Positions 15,851 through 24,326 of a DNA stretch of 64,000 nucleotides are shown here, one piece after another (the stretch's first letter is position 1; each line of letters opens with the position of its first letter). Below the pieces are notes generated by a model. The model was not told the DNA's origin. It worked only from the letters and a program-made list of their open reading frames with translations, and made no database searches. Both the position numbers and the translations under genes were made by a program. Location: the NCBI GenBank assembly GCA_000263395.1, contig AJXE01000001.1:1-64000 (forward strand), written 5' to 3'. This DNA comes from Stutzerimonas stutzeri TS44 (GTDB lineage: Bacteria; Pseudomonadota; Gammaproteobacteria; Pseudomonadales; Pseudomonadaceae).

Positions 15851-16629
15851 TGCGTATCGAAGTGGATGTATTCGAGCAGCACGGCACACTGCTGCAACTG
15901 CACTCATCGACTGTACGGCCTGCAGTGCCTGGCCGGAACTGGTTGCCGAAGCTGGCCCTGGCCGGGCTGATCTTGACTGGTGGCGCGATGATCGCCGGGA
16001 AGCTGGAAGAGGTACGCCGGGAAGAAGTCGCTCGGGTGGCCGCCGCGGAAAAAGCGGAGACTGACCGTAAAGCTCAAGCTGAGCGGGCCGCTGCTGAGCA
16101 GGTTGCTGGCTTGAAAAAGCGGATTGAGGCCATGCAGGCACAAATTAGCCAAGGGCGAGATGACCTCCTGAGCGACCTCCGAAGCGTCATTCGCGATGGT
16201 GAGACGATTGATGCCGTGGCGGTTGTACTGCGTCGGTACCCAGCGCCGACGCGCGATCTCCAAGCGATCGACCCGAGTGAGTTTGAGCAGTTCTTGGAGC
16301 TGGATCGCGAGGCCTGGATTGCAGGGAAAAAGTCACCACAACTCGATGCGCACTATCAGGCAGAGAGGGCAAAGCTGACGTATGCCTCGGACTACCTCAA
16401 CCATTTCCAGGACGCTGTGAATTTTATCGCTCGGGGTCAAAGACTTCCTGAGTGGATGAATTACGAACGGTTCCGGGCTGCACCCGTTGTGGCCCCGGAA
16501 GGGGAAAAAAAGGAGGTGCGGGAGCAAGAGGAGATTGTGGCGCCGGCACAGCCGGCACCTTCCCCGGCGATGAAGCCGCGCACAGCGCCCACTGAAGTGC
16601 CTGGAAAGATCCAGGTACTGGACTGGTAA
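15850..16629 (+). CDS. Membrane-anchored coiled-coil protein
   Basis: A 259-residue protein whose ATG overlaps the coupling-protein stop (TGATG). A membrane segment lies at about residues 33-50 (LPKLALAGLILTGGAMIAG), followed by a long Ala/Glu/Lys coiled coil (residues 50-105), a helical middle part and a Pro-rich end. Last gene of the rightward transfer operon; a terminator follows. Function unknown; translational coupling points to a partner of the coupling protein. Confidence 0.65.
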   Translation: MRIEVDVFEQHGTLLQLHSSTVRPAVPGRNWLPKLALAGLILTGGAMIAGKLEEVRREEVARVAAAEKAETDRKAQAERAAAEQVAGLKKRIEAMQAQISQGRDDLLSDLRSVIRDGETIDAVAVVLRRYPAPTRDLQAIDPSEFEQFLELDREAWIAGKKSPQLDAHYQAERAKLTYASDYLNHFQDAVNFIARGQRLPEWMNYERFRAAPVVAPEGEKKEVREQEEIVAPAQPAPSPAMKPRTAPTEVPGKIQVLDW

Positions 16630-16755
16630 GACGAGCCCGAAATCATGCTGTCCGGCCGGGTTCTTCATGTCCGCTTCGCGGGTATTAGAAGGGAAAGGCG
16701 CGCGTCAGATTCGAGTTGACGCACGGCAAAGTGCCCAATAGCCTGTGAGCAAGAA

Positions 16756-16813
16756 TAACCCCCACGCCTCGGGCCGGCATTGTCGGTACTGCGCACCAGG
16801 GGGTTAGTTTTTT
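16756..16813 (+). terminator. Rho-independent terminator with long hairpin
   Basis: TAACCCCC (16756-16763) pairs with GGGGGTTA (16799-16806), enclosing a 35-nt loop with a small inner hairpin, and six T follow (16808-16813). It closes the rightward operon that ends at 16629. The rest of the 233-nt gap shows no gene. Confidence 0.65.
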
Positions 16814-16862
16814 CTGCCCTACCTCTCCTCGATCGCGTACTTGGTCAACATAAGGACAAGCA

Positions 16863-17246
16863 ATGCAAGCACTGGATGAACTGCGACTTCGGCCCCCGGT
16901 AACAGCAGACGAGATGGTACGCATAGAGGGCAGCCTGCCCACATACATACTGATTGAGGGTGTTATCAATTCGCTGGCTGAGGCGGAACTGAGAAAGGGC
17001 CAGGGCGTATTTGAGAAACTCGGCCGGCAATTGGGTCTAGTTAGATCCCAGCCTAACTGGGAAGGCTGGAATGGCTGGGGAGCTGGACGTCAACTTAAAT
17101 GCGCTGCTTTGCAACACGCCGGATGGATCTATGACGAAAGCCATCTCCCATACGAGCAGGCAGCAAAGGCTTATGAAAAAGTCCGACAGGTATTGCTTTC
17201 GCCGGAGTGCCGTTCCGCTGAGGACTTATTGAAGCTGCTCCAATAG
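16863..17246 (+). CDS. Hypothetical protein, 127 aa
   Basis: From ATG 16863 with AAGGACA upstream. Soluble, helical, with a Trp/Gly-rich middle (QPNWEGWNGWGAGRQLKC). Not recognised. It stands alone between the terminator and the first 36-bp repeat. Confidence 0.6.
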   Translation: MQALDELRLRPPVTADEMVRIEGSLPTYILIEGVINSLAEAELRKGQGVFEKLGRQLGLVRSQPNWEGWNGWGAGRQLKCAALQHAGWIYDESHLPYEQAAKAYEKVRQVLLSPECRSAEDLLKLLQ

Positions 17247-17261
17247 GCGATAACCATCCCA

Positions 17262-17298
17262 CTCAATTCGCAGCCGGATCGAAAATTTTCGATAAAAT
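17262..17298. repeat. Palindromic direct repeat, copy 1
   Basis: Contains the perfect 16-bp palindrome ATCGAAAATTTTCGAT (17278-17293) inside a longer block starting CTCAATTCGCAGCCGG. The same block recurs at 21165-21201 with three mismatches in the first 36 bases. The second copy is followed by a tyrosine-recombinase remnant, so these are candidate recombination sites. Confidence 0.75.
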
Positions 17299-17321
17299 CC
17301 ATTTGTATTAGGGACGGGGGC

Positions 17322-17879
17322 ATGACCATTTTTGATCCCTTTCGCGATTTTTTCCACCGACGCCAAGCCACCAAGCTGACCGAACAAGCCTCGGCCGTCC
17401 AGCTGGTGATCGAGCGCTCCGAATCGCTACGCGGTAACTTCGTTTTTCCGGGTCCCGACATCACGGTCGCAATCCGGCTTGATGGCCAGCGCGTGGGTCG
17501 GGTCAATTACGGTGTGAGTCCGCTCAAAGACCGGGTGTACATCAGCGACTTCCATATCAGCCCCGCACATCGCCGACGCGGTATCGGCCTGGCCGCGCTC
17601 TGGCGGCTGTGGTGCCAGTACCTAGTGCCATTGACACCCATGCACGAGGTTGGAACCTCCACTGAGTTTTGGGCTAAGGTGCGCAAGCGATTCGCCGGAG
17701 CCGGTGCCGAACTCACACGCGACATTCGCACCTCTGACCAAGACGCTGAACAGCAGCGCTGGCTGCATCTGGTACCGGAGCCTGAGCACGAACGGCTAAT
17801 TCGAGAACTAGAGGCATCCCCGGAATGGCCGTCCATCAAGGCCGAAATGAAGATGAGGGAAAATAACAAAGGGCGCTAA
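17322..17879 (+). CDS. GNAT-family N-acetyltransferase-like protein
   Basis: A 185-residue protein from ATG 17322, just inside the left 36-bp repeat, with a GGGACGGGGG site. The segment YISDFHISPAHRRRGIGLAALWRLW (about residues 63-87, shortened here to the motif RRRGIG) is the acetyl-CoA binding loop of GNAT proteins, preceded by beta strands carrying VAIRLDGQRVGRVNY. The substrate cannot be told. The C-terminal 70 residues are helical and unusual for the family. The stop codon lies in the loop of the terminator. Confidence 0.7.
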   Translation: MTIFDPFRDFFHRRQATKLTEQASAVQLVIERSESLRGNFVFPGPDITVAIRLDGQRVGRVNYGVSPLKDRVYISDFHISPAHRRRGIGLAALWRLWCQYLVPLTPMHEVGTSTEFWAKVRKRFAGAGAELTRDIRTSDQDAEQQRWLHLVPEPEHERLIRELEASPEWPSIKAEMKMRENNKGR

Positions 17880-17892
17880 ATGCGCCCTTTGT
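17866..17892. terminator. Bidirectional terminator
   Basis: Perfect 11-bp stem ACAAAGGGCGC / GCGCCCTTTGT with loop TAAAT, between the convergent GNAT and MvaT-type genes; it includes the GNAT stop codon. The T tract is short on both strands. Confidence 0.7.
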
Positions 17893-17908
17893 CTTGTAAC
17901 GCTATAGC

Positions 17909-18259
17909 TTATTGCAGCCAGGAGTCCACAGTTTCAACTCCATACTGTTCCCGCCAAGCCTTCAGTACTTTGTGATTACCGCCCTTTGTCTCGACGACTT
18001 CACCTGTGTTGGGATTCTTGTAGACTTTAATTTGGCGCTGACGGCGTTGCCCCACAACGGCAGTAGTAGAGCGTGGGGAAGGGTCAAGGATGTTGATCAC
18101 ATCTCTCAGGCTCATCTCGTACTCAGCTAACAGTGCCCGCAGTTTTTCCTCGAACTGAATTTCTTTTTTCAGTTCCACATCATTCTTCAGTGCATCCAGT
18201 TGCTGCAACTGCGCTGCCAGTTGAGCTTCAAGACGTTTGAATTCTGCAAGCTTACTCAT
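17909..18259 (-). CDS. MvaT/H-NS-family xenogeneic silencer
   Basis: A 116-residue protein with the MvaT layout: N-terminal coiled-coil dimerisation region (residues 1-60, EIQFEEKLRALLAEYEMSLRD), a basic linker (RRQRQIK), and the C-terminal DNA-binding part with KVYKNPNTGEVVETKGGNHKVLK ending in a Trp-rich helix. MvaT proteins bind AT-rich DNA and silence transferred genes; plasmid versions such as Pmr of pCAR1 are known. The start overlaps the end of the 274-residue gene by 8 nt. The family call is firm; whether it silences element or host genes is inference. Confidence 0.9.
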   Translation of the reverse strand: MSKLAEFKRLEAQLAAQLQQLDALKNDVELKKEIQFEEKLRALLAEYEMSLRDVINILDPSPRSTTAVVGQRRQRQIKVYKNPNTGEVVETKGGNHKVLKAWREQYGVETVDSWLQ

Positions 18260-19076
18260 TTATCACCCCCACTTTGGTTTTATCTTCCATCTCATCAAAA
18301 GCTCTTTGTCGAGAAAAGTAATCTTCCAGAGATTTTTCAAGCTGCCTTGCAAAAACAATATTTTTCAGCCAAAAAACAAGCTTGGCCACAGCCCGATACT
18401 GAAAGACCATCTCCCTCATTTTATAGGCAATCTTGCTGCGCCCATACCTCCCCCCAAGCAACCTAATCTGCTCAGAGCGAATCTCCATCTCAATAAATTC
18501 GAGATTGAAAATTTCCCCCCATCGCTCAACATCCCCCTTTTCTCTTCCTAAGTGCACCTCTAAGCGATCAGAGGGCGTCATATACTTCGTATACCCATAA
18601 GAGCAGTCAAGGCTGGAGCCATCATCACGCAAGGCTTCTAACAGCTTAACTCTAATTCCACGGTACGGAGTCTCAACAAGCCCACCATCAAATCGTAGGT
18701 CACGAAAAGGCAAGCTAGCCAATGCCGTCTGTATTGGCTTTTCTGTCAGATCAAACAAAGTAATCACATCTTGATACTCAGTTTTCTCAGCTTCGCCTTT
18801 TACTAACAAAACCACCTTTTTAAAGACATAACCCTGTCGAGCCTTCACCCATATCAATGGGGTAACTAGCTTTCTTTTATAGTAGTAGCGCCGCCACAGC
18901 ACCCTGTACTCAATTTCATCACCTAGCTCACTAGGCTTCCAGATGAACATCTCCCTGTAACCACTGTATAGCGTTGAAATACTGTAGGCCTTGTAGAAAA
19001 GGATTTTATCCAGAAACTCAATTAACCCACCGAAAATCTTCTTTAAAACTCCACCAAGGCCTATAGAAAAATCCAA
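18252..19076 (-). CDS. Hypothetical protein, AT-rich, 274 aa
   Basis: Probable TTG start at 19076 with GGGAGG upstream. The N-terminus is hydrophobic (IGLGGVLKKIFGGLIEFLDK) and the rest is rich in Tyr, Arg and Lys; no membrane segment is convincing, and no family is recognised. Codon use is clearly more A/T-rich than the surrounding transfer genes, which suggests a separate origin. It is coupled to the MvaT-type gene behind it, so the two were probably acquired together. Confidence 0.6.
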   Translation of the reverse strand: MDFSIGLGGVLKKIFGGLIEFLDKILFYKAYSISTLYSGYREMFIWKPSELGDEIEYRVLWRRYYYKRKLVTPLIWVKARQGYVFKKVVLLVKGEAEKTEYQDVITLFDLTEKPIQTALASLPFRDLRFDGGLVETPYRGIRVKLLEALRDDGSSLDCSYGYTKYMTPSDRLEVHLGREKGDVERWGEIFNLEFIEMEIRSEQIRLLGGRYGRSKIAYKMREMVFQYRAVAKLVFWLKNIVFARQLEKSLEDYFSRQRAFDEMEDKTKVGVINE

Positions 19077-19157
19077 GCCATCCTCCCTCGAAGCACTTCA
19101 TCGCATCCAGGCAAATCGCCATCTCATGCGAGAACATCAATCCGCTTGTCACCTTCC

Positions 19158-19397
19158 TTATTGCCCAGCAGACCTCATCCGCTGAGCCACGCTCTTTAGA
19201 TAATCCACTAGGTCATCTATCTGTTGCGAGGAGGTAGCGATCGGGTACTCCCCATGTGTGGCACGAAGCACATCATGGTGATCCACCCAAAATAGGTTGT
19301 TTTCGATGTAATCGATATAGTGCTTACGCGGCAATTCATGCATCGTCGGAATGTCGATGACATCAACGCCAATTTCTAGAGAAAATTCGGTTCTCAT
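19158..19397 (-). CDS. Hypothetical protein, 79 aa
   Basis: From ATG 19397 with GGAG upstream. Acidic and His-rich in the middle (WVDHHDVLRATHG). Not recognised. It is separated from the 274-residue gene by 81 nt in which I see nothing. Confidence 0.55.
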   Translation of the reverse strand: MRTEFSLEIGVDVIDIPTMHELPRKHYIDYIENNLFWVDHHDVLRATHGEYPIATSSQQIDDLVDYLKSVAQRMRSAGQ

Positions 19398-19440
19398 GTC
19401 TACTCCATGCTAAACAGCGCTGCTTTTAGGTATCACAGAC

Positions 19441-19746
19441 TTATTCGCCTCGCATTGCTTTCTGATAGTCCTCGTTGGACAACCCTGGCCGAATAGCAGT
19501 AAAACCGTTTGAGCCGCAATCAATACTGAAGCCAAGATCTCTAACGATTTCGCAAGGAACATCGGACTCCTCACTGATTTCCATCCAGTGATAGGACCGA
19601 ATAGGCTCCCGCTGAGCCTGGATAAGGCGATTGGCTGCTTGTTCGATACGAGAAGCATAGCGGTTCGTTTCCGCTGCCTTTGCTTGCCTCTTGGCATTCG
19701 CCCCACGGTAATTATCTCGACGCACATGAACAGGATACGTAACCAA
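19441..19746 (-). CDS. Hypothetical protein, 101 aa
   Basis: TTG start at 19746 with AAGGAG at good spacing. The first half is basic and helical, the second reads WMEISEESDVPCEIVRDLGF ... TAIRPGLS and looks folded. A competing open frame on the same strand (19410-19784) has the composition of a shadow. Function unknown. Confidence 0.55.
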   Translation of the reverse strand: MVTYPVHVRRDNYRGANAKRQAKAAETNRYASRIEQAANRLIQAQREPIRSYHWMEISEESDVPCEIVRDLGFSIDCGSNGFTAIRPGLSNEDYQKAMRGE

Positions 19747-19819
19747 TTCTTACTCCTTGAGCTTTGAGGTCTATAGCCGAACACAGCCCAGCAAGATAAC
19801 GTGCCGGGCTGCTAGTACC

Positions 19820-20446
19820 TCAGCGTGCCGGCCAGTAGGTGTTGCCCTTGGGAATAACCCCAGGCGTCCGCCCGTAACGTTCAGCCACGATGACTGCAAG
19901 AGCGGGATACATAGTCTCCAGGTGGGGAACCATCATGGCCACGTACTCTTCAAACGACGGGTGCTTGGCCCAGTAGCCGCCCGAAACCGCATCGTGAAAT
20001 GACCTGTCGAACCAGCCCCGGGTGATCATGAGAAGGCCCGCAACGCGGTCTTCGACTTGCTCTGCATGGTTGGCTTGCTGGTAACCGTCCTTCTTCATCC
20101 GCTCGCGCTCGGTGTAGGTTCCAGGCCGGTAACCAAGCTTTTCATGTACCTCCATGAAACGCTCGTGTATATCGCGGTGCTCCTTCAGGTCCGGCTTGTA
20201 ATCCGCCGCGAAACGAAAGTCGCAGTACCGGCAATGGCTGACGCTATTCGATCCCGGGGTATCAACGTCCCGGTTGATTACCTCGTCGAATTGACGGTTA
20301 AGCTCATGGTAGTTGCGCACACCTGCAAGCTCTGCGGCAGCGATGTCGAGGCGCTTCGCGTGCGGCAGTTCAGGGTATGTGTGCTTGAGGTCTTTGGCGT
20401 GACGCTTGACGTTCTGGATGTCAGCGAAAGTGAGGGTATGTTGCAT
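19820..20446 (-). CDS. Hypothetical protein with C2H2-type zinc finger pattern
   Basis: A 208-residue protein from ATG 20446. Residues 70-96 carry HCRYCDFRFAADY ... LKEHRDIH, a Cys-x2-Cys ... His-x3-His pattern like a C2H2 zinc finger, which is uncommon in bacteria outside a few families. The N-terminal 60 residues are helical (IQNVKRHAKDLKHTYPELPH), a segment met in small plasmid proteins. The C-terminal domain is unrecognised. DNA or RNA binding is plausible. Confidence 0.6.
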   Translation of the reverse strand: MQHTLTFADIQNVKRHAKDLKHTYPELPHAKRLDIAAAELAGVRNYHELNRQFDEVINRDVDTPGSNSVSHCRYCDFRFAADYKPDLKEHRDIHERFMEVHEKLGYRPGTYTERERMKKDGYQQANHAEQVEDRVAGLLMITRGWFDRSFHDAVSGGYWAKHPSFEEYVAMMVPHLETMYPALAVIVAERYGRTPGVIPKGNTYWPAR

Positions 20447-20590
20447 ACTTCAGCCTCCAAGGGCTGGACCTGGTGTCCACTACAAGATCCCAATACAGGG
20501 CGGTTTGGTACAGTCACGGTAGTGCGTTGGCTTTGCCTTTGTGGACGGCGGGCACCTACCGGGTGCCTAGCAGAACGATAGAGATCTGGA

Positions 20591-21133
20591 TCAGCTAGGG
20601 CAAGAAGAATTCTTGCCCTGGTATGGACGGCCAGTATTTCGGCATTGCAGCCTCTCCTCGATCTCGTACCTAGCCAACAGCGCGGCCATCACCTCAAGGT
20701 GCGTGTCATATTCATCCAGTAGCACAGGATCTGACGCCAGACCACGCAAATAATCCGGCCCGAACTCAGCAGCAAGCGCTCCCCTGAGCATCCAGTCCTC
20801 ATACAGAGGGCGAAGCACCTTCCAGGCCAGCCCGGGCTTTCCATGGTCCCAGTAGAAGCGATGATCGGGGGTCGCGACAAAAGCGCAGCGCTTCGCCCAG
20901 ATCACATAGCCAACCTCCCAGTAAATCCCTATCGCATCGAGATGGATCGCAAACCAGGTGGATCCGCTGGGCTCTTTGGATGCCCAGGCACACCAGGGTT
21001 GCGGATAAGCATTGAGGGCCAGGCCGGCGAAGGCAGAGCCTGGATAGAAATTCATCCGATCTCGGCCAATCTGCAGAACAGCAGCGGTGTTGTAGACGTG
21101 ATCGAGGAGCAGATCGTTCAGGTGCGGTTTCAT
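20591..21133 (-). CDS. Hypothetical protein, 180 aa
   Basis: From ATG 21133. Rich in Trp, Tyr and Pro (NAYPQPWCAWASKEPSG; FYWDHGKPGLAWK). No family recognised. It is the last gene before the second 36-bp repeat; 144 nt without a gene separate it from the zinc-finger gene downstream. Confidence 0.55.
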   Translation of the reverse strand: MKPHLNDLLLDHVYNTAAVLQIGRDRMNFYPGSAFAGLALNAYPQPWCAWASKEPSGSTWFAIHLDAIGIYWEVGYVIWAKRCAFVATPDHRFYWDHGKPGLAWKVLRPLYEDWMLRGALAAEFGPDYLRGLASDPVLLDEYDTHLEVMAALLARYEIEERLQCRNTGRPYQGKNSSCPS

Positions 21134-21164
21134 GGCCTGGATGCTACCGGCCTACCCTTCTCGC

Positions 21165-21201
21165 CTCAATTCCCAGCAGGATCGAAAATTCTCGATAAAA
21201 C
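21165..21201. repeat. Palindromic direct repeat, copy 2
   Basis: Second copy of the block at 17262-17298, with the near-palindrome ATCGAAAATTCTCGAT at 21181-21196. It lies 20 nt before the remnant of a tyrosine recombinase on the + strand. Confidence 0.75.
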
Positions 21202-21221
21202 ACATTATCGTTATATTTTGA

Positions 21222-21338
21222 CGCCGCCGTGAGGCTGACATCGCGAAGGTTCAGCAGTGGCTAGGCCACGCGAATATCAGCACGACGCGGATATACGATC
21301 GGCGAGCATCAAGGCCTGAGATTTCTGACGCAATTTAA
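21222..21338 (+). pseudogene. C-terminal remnant of a tyrosine recombinase
   Basis: The + strand encodes 38 residues and a stop at 21336-21338, with an in-frame stop just upstream at 21219. The peptide contains ADIAKVQQWLGHANISTTRI and then YDRRASRPE; Trp-Leu-Gly-His plus the Tyr two-thirds along is the box of catalytic His and nucleophilic Tyr at the end of tyrosine recombinases. The rest of the gene is absent, consistent with deletion or recombination at the neighbouring repeat. Confidence 0.8.
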
Positions 21339-21504
21339 TGAAGATTGTCTCGGTAAACAGGACAATCACAATGAACGACACCTGAATAACAAGAATGAAT
21401 GCTTGCTCAAATCCCCCCATAAGCAATTTTTCAAAGTTAGCGCCAGACCGCCAGTAGTAAACAGCCAATGCACCCCAAACTGCCAGTACAACAATATCCA
21501 ACAT
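21277..21504 (-). CDS. Small membrane protein, possibly truncated
   Basis: A 75-residue protein from ATG 21504 with two predicted membrane helices (DIVVLAVWGALAVYYW; AFILVIQVSFIVIVLF). Its last codons lie antisense to the recombinase remnant, so its C-terminus may have been replaced when the cargo block was inserted. In IncI plasmids an exclusion gene follows traY; this gene follows the DotA/TraY-like gene, but I see no homology. The ribosome binding site is weak. Confidence 0.45.
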   Translation of the reverse strand: MLDIVVLAVWGALAVYYWRSGANFEKLLMGGFEQAFILVIQVSFIVIVLFTETIFIKLRQKSQALMLADRISASC

Positions 21505-21600
21505 TCACATTTTTAATCGTTTCATTGTAAAACCTCACAAATAATAGACGTAACATCAGATTAATGCCGGCGAGCAATCAACTCGCCGGCATATTTGGTA

Positions 21601-23797
21601 TTAGCCACCGGCTTGTGGTGGGTTCGGATTACGCGACGGGGTAATAGCTCTGCTGACTGCGCGTGTCAGCACTTGTCGAGCGATTGTTGAAACACCACCC
21701 ATCAAGTTTTGAGGTGCGTTTTCGTACGGGTTCAAGCCAGGCTCGGAGAACGAGATCATATTCAGCACAGTGCGCGGAAAAGTCATTATGAGTTGGGCCG
21801 AGGTTACGACGACATTCCAGCTCAGGAGGATGATCACTCCTACCATGAACAGACCGCCGATCAGAATCCCGCCGAGGCTTTCGAGGGGGCGGCCGACTTC
21901 AGCAGTGCCCGGATCAAACATGCCCCACAGACCCATAGCCAGCGCCTGGACCATCGCAAGGCCAATGGCGCTGATCACGATCGCAGCAGCCAGCCCGCCA
22001 ACCGCCAGTGCCGGGTAAAGACCTATGAAAATGAGTGCGTTCCAGCCCTTGGCCGACATCTGAGAGGTGTGCTCTTCCCCCTTCGGGGCCGCGAAGCCAG
22101 CGCTCCACAGAGTCACACCGAAAAATGCTGTGGCCACAGCTACAAGCCAGCTGATCGCGCCCATCAGCCCATAAACCGCGAACAGCAACGGCATTACATA
22201 GCCGAGGATCGCACCGGCGATGATCATCACACCGCCGATTGATTTCGGTAGAGTTCCATCAGTTAGGGATTTAAGCCCTGGAATGTACTGCGCAATCGTC
22301 CCGCCTGCGAAAAAGCCGATACCAGTTCCAACCAGAGAACGGCCCCAGGAAGCTATTGTGTGTATGTTTTGAACACTAGGCCCGGTTGTTTCCTTAAGGA
22401 TGTCTAGGCTAAAAACGCGTGCTAGTAGCGACTTTTCCAGTCCAATATTGCCCGGTTGAATTTGATTCAAAGCTTCCTGCTCTACTACTTTAGAAAGCGC
22501 ATCGCCAGTGGTCAATGTAGACAAAGAAGACTTAGGCATCATTTTGCTAGTCGCACCCTCGGCGTAACTTGCTGCACGACTAAAATCACTCGCAGCACGC
22601 AAAACGAAGGTTCCCCCCAGCATCCAGCCCCAACTCTTTACTTCATCGAAGTAAGGTTCAGCGCGTTGTGCCTGATCACCTGCCAATGTATTAGCAATAG
22701 TTGCTTCTACCGTTTTGCTGTACCAGTCAGCAGTTTGGGTGGTCCATAAAATGGACCTCTCGAAATACTCTTTGTGCTCTGTTTGTGTAACACCACCTCC
22801 CTGAATTGACTTTGCGTAATTAAGCGCATGAGATACAAGTTGCGTCCAAATCTGACGCTGTGCAGCTGCAATGCCAGCTTCAATGGAGGCCGTATTGTTG
22901 GTTTTTACCTGGGCAAACTCGTCAGAGCATGTCATCGAGCTCATCCAGCCCAACTGACAAAACCAGCCCTCAGTTTCAAGTTCACGACCAATAGTTCCAT
23001 TTACCGCATCGGAGTCGATCATGCCGTTAACACCGAGAGTCACCTCGCGGGCCAGAGCGTCAGTCGGAGCAATTAACGGTATCTGCAGCGATCGGCCCAC
23101 CACACTGAGAAACGCTTCAGCCGCTTGCGACTGTGCATCCCCAGCACCGGCTGGGTGTGTTTGGCCATACACTTCATTCCAGCGGTTTCGCAGAGCCACC
23201 AGGGCTAGCTGCTCACCCGTGAGGCCTGCGACGATTTTTTCCTCACTCGGATCCTTAAAAACAGCAAAACCAGCGAGCTGCGCAGCTGACAATTTCCAGG
23301 AATTGAGCATGTCCAGGGCAACACCTGGGTCTACTTCGACACGAAAGTGGGGATCGCTAAACAGGTTGTGACGGTGCATCAACTCGAAAGCGTCGTGCTG
23401 CATCGTGTCGCCGAATTCGGCAGCCATTTTTGAAACGCCTGCGATTAGAGCGTGGCCTGTTGTCAAGGTAATCGGGACACCACCGGCGCTTGAGACAGGG
23501 ACAACTGGCGCTACAAGAATCAACGCCACCATTACTCGCAGCGGGTAGAAAAATGCCTCGTTACCATCCTTCGCACCGAAGAAATTTCCGTTGTTTTTCA
23601 GCCGGAAAATACCCAGGAACATCGCCCAGGACGCCAGAACGCCAAACATCAGCAGGCCGGTTTGTGAAAAAGCAGCGGCAAAAATCGTTAGGGGGGGTTA
23701 CGTCAGATATATTGTCGGAGAAGCCTTCTAGCTGGGTGCTGTCAAATATCCACCGGCCAAACATCCAGGACAAAACAAGCTGAGAAAAGCTATTCAT
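21601..23797 (-). pseudogene. DotA/TraY-family conjugal transfer protein, frameshifted
   Basis: From ATG 23797 (GGAGG upstream) the frame reads MNSFSQLVLSWMFGRWIFDS ... NISDVTPP and then runs off into a wrong frame. Dropping one C from the run of seven at 23691-23697 (G on the + strand) joins it to LTIFAAAFSQTGLLMFGVLA and the long frame that follows to 21601. The joined product, about 730 residues, has N-terminal hydrophobic segments, a periplasmic middle part and several C-terminal membrane segments (VMIIAGAILGYVMPLLFAVY; LIFIGLYPALAVGG), the layout of DotA/TraY inner-membrane proteins of type IVB/IncI systems. It may be a true mutation, slippage at the homopolymer, or a sequencing error. 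Confidence 0.75.
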
Positions 23798-24326
23798 TGA
23801 AAGCCTCCAGTCGAACTTTATAGCTTTTCGGCAGAGTGCGACCAATCAAAAGAGTTGGGTTCTTCAATGTATCTTTTAAGAACTTCATAACTGGCGGCGC
23901 GCTTTGGGTGTACGCCATATTCAGACGATACGCATTCTGGAACAGAATCATCAGCAAAAAATTAATGAATATGGCATTAGCGAAAATCATCATTGATCCA
24001 GCATCAAGATTCGATAGCAAGTTCCCTATGATCAAACCAAGACCTAGGACAAGAAGCAAGTTGGTGAAAAGTGCTGCTTTGTACTTTAACCGGACGCTTT
24101 TTGTTGTGATTTCGTGCTGGCGACACATTTCGTCCCACAGGCCTTTATCGTCCAGTTCAGCCAGAGCATTGGCCTCTTTAGCCTCGCGTCGAATTTCTTG
24201 AATGACATTCCAAATTCCGCGAACTAAATTTATCGGAAGGCTGGCCGAATTTTTAACTTCACGAACAGCGTTCTTTGTTTGCGCGTAGCCAGTCAAATAC
24301 GCAGCGACAGTTTTAATTTTGCTCAT
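23790..24326 (-). CDS. Putative transfer protein upstream of DotA/TraY (IncI TraX position)
   Basis: A 178-residue protein from ATG 24326 with two membrane helices at about residues 85-125 (AALFTNLLLVLGLGLIIGNL; MMIFANAIFINFLLMILF). Its stop overlaps the DotA/TraY start by 8 nt. In IncI plasmids a small membrane protein named TraX directly precedes traY; that TraX is unrelated to the acetylase-type TraX at 27721. The assignment rests on position and topology. Confidence 0.6.
   Translation of the reverse strand: MSKIKTVAAYLTGYAQTKNAVREVKNSASLPINLVRGIWNVIQEIRREAKEANALAELDDKGLWDEMCRQHEITTKSVRLKYKAALFTNLLLVLGLGLIIGNLLSNLDAGSMMIFANAIFINFLLMILFQNAYRLNMAYTQSAPPVMKFLKDTLKNPTLLIGRTLPKSYKVRLEAFNE

Noticed and set aside
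19410..19784. 124-codon open frame on the minus strand
   Set aside because: Overlaps the 101-residue frame 19441-19746, which has an AAGGAG site and a more protein-like sequence.
23561..23845. 94-residue separate protein
   Set aside because: Its first half is the N-terminus of the DotA/TraY-like protein; after the C run it reads in the wrong frame, so it is one half of a broken gene.
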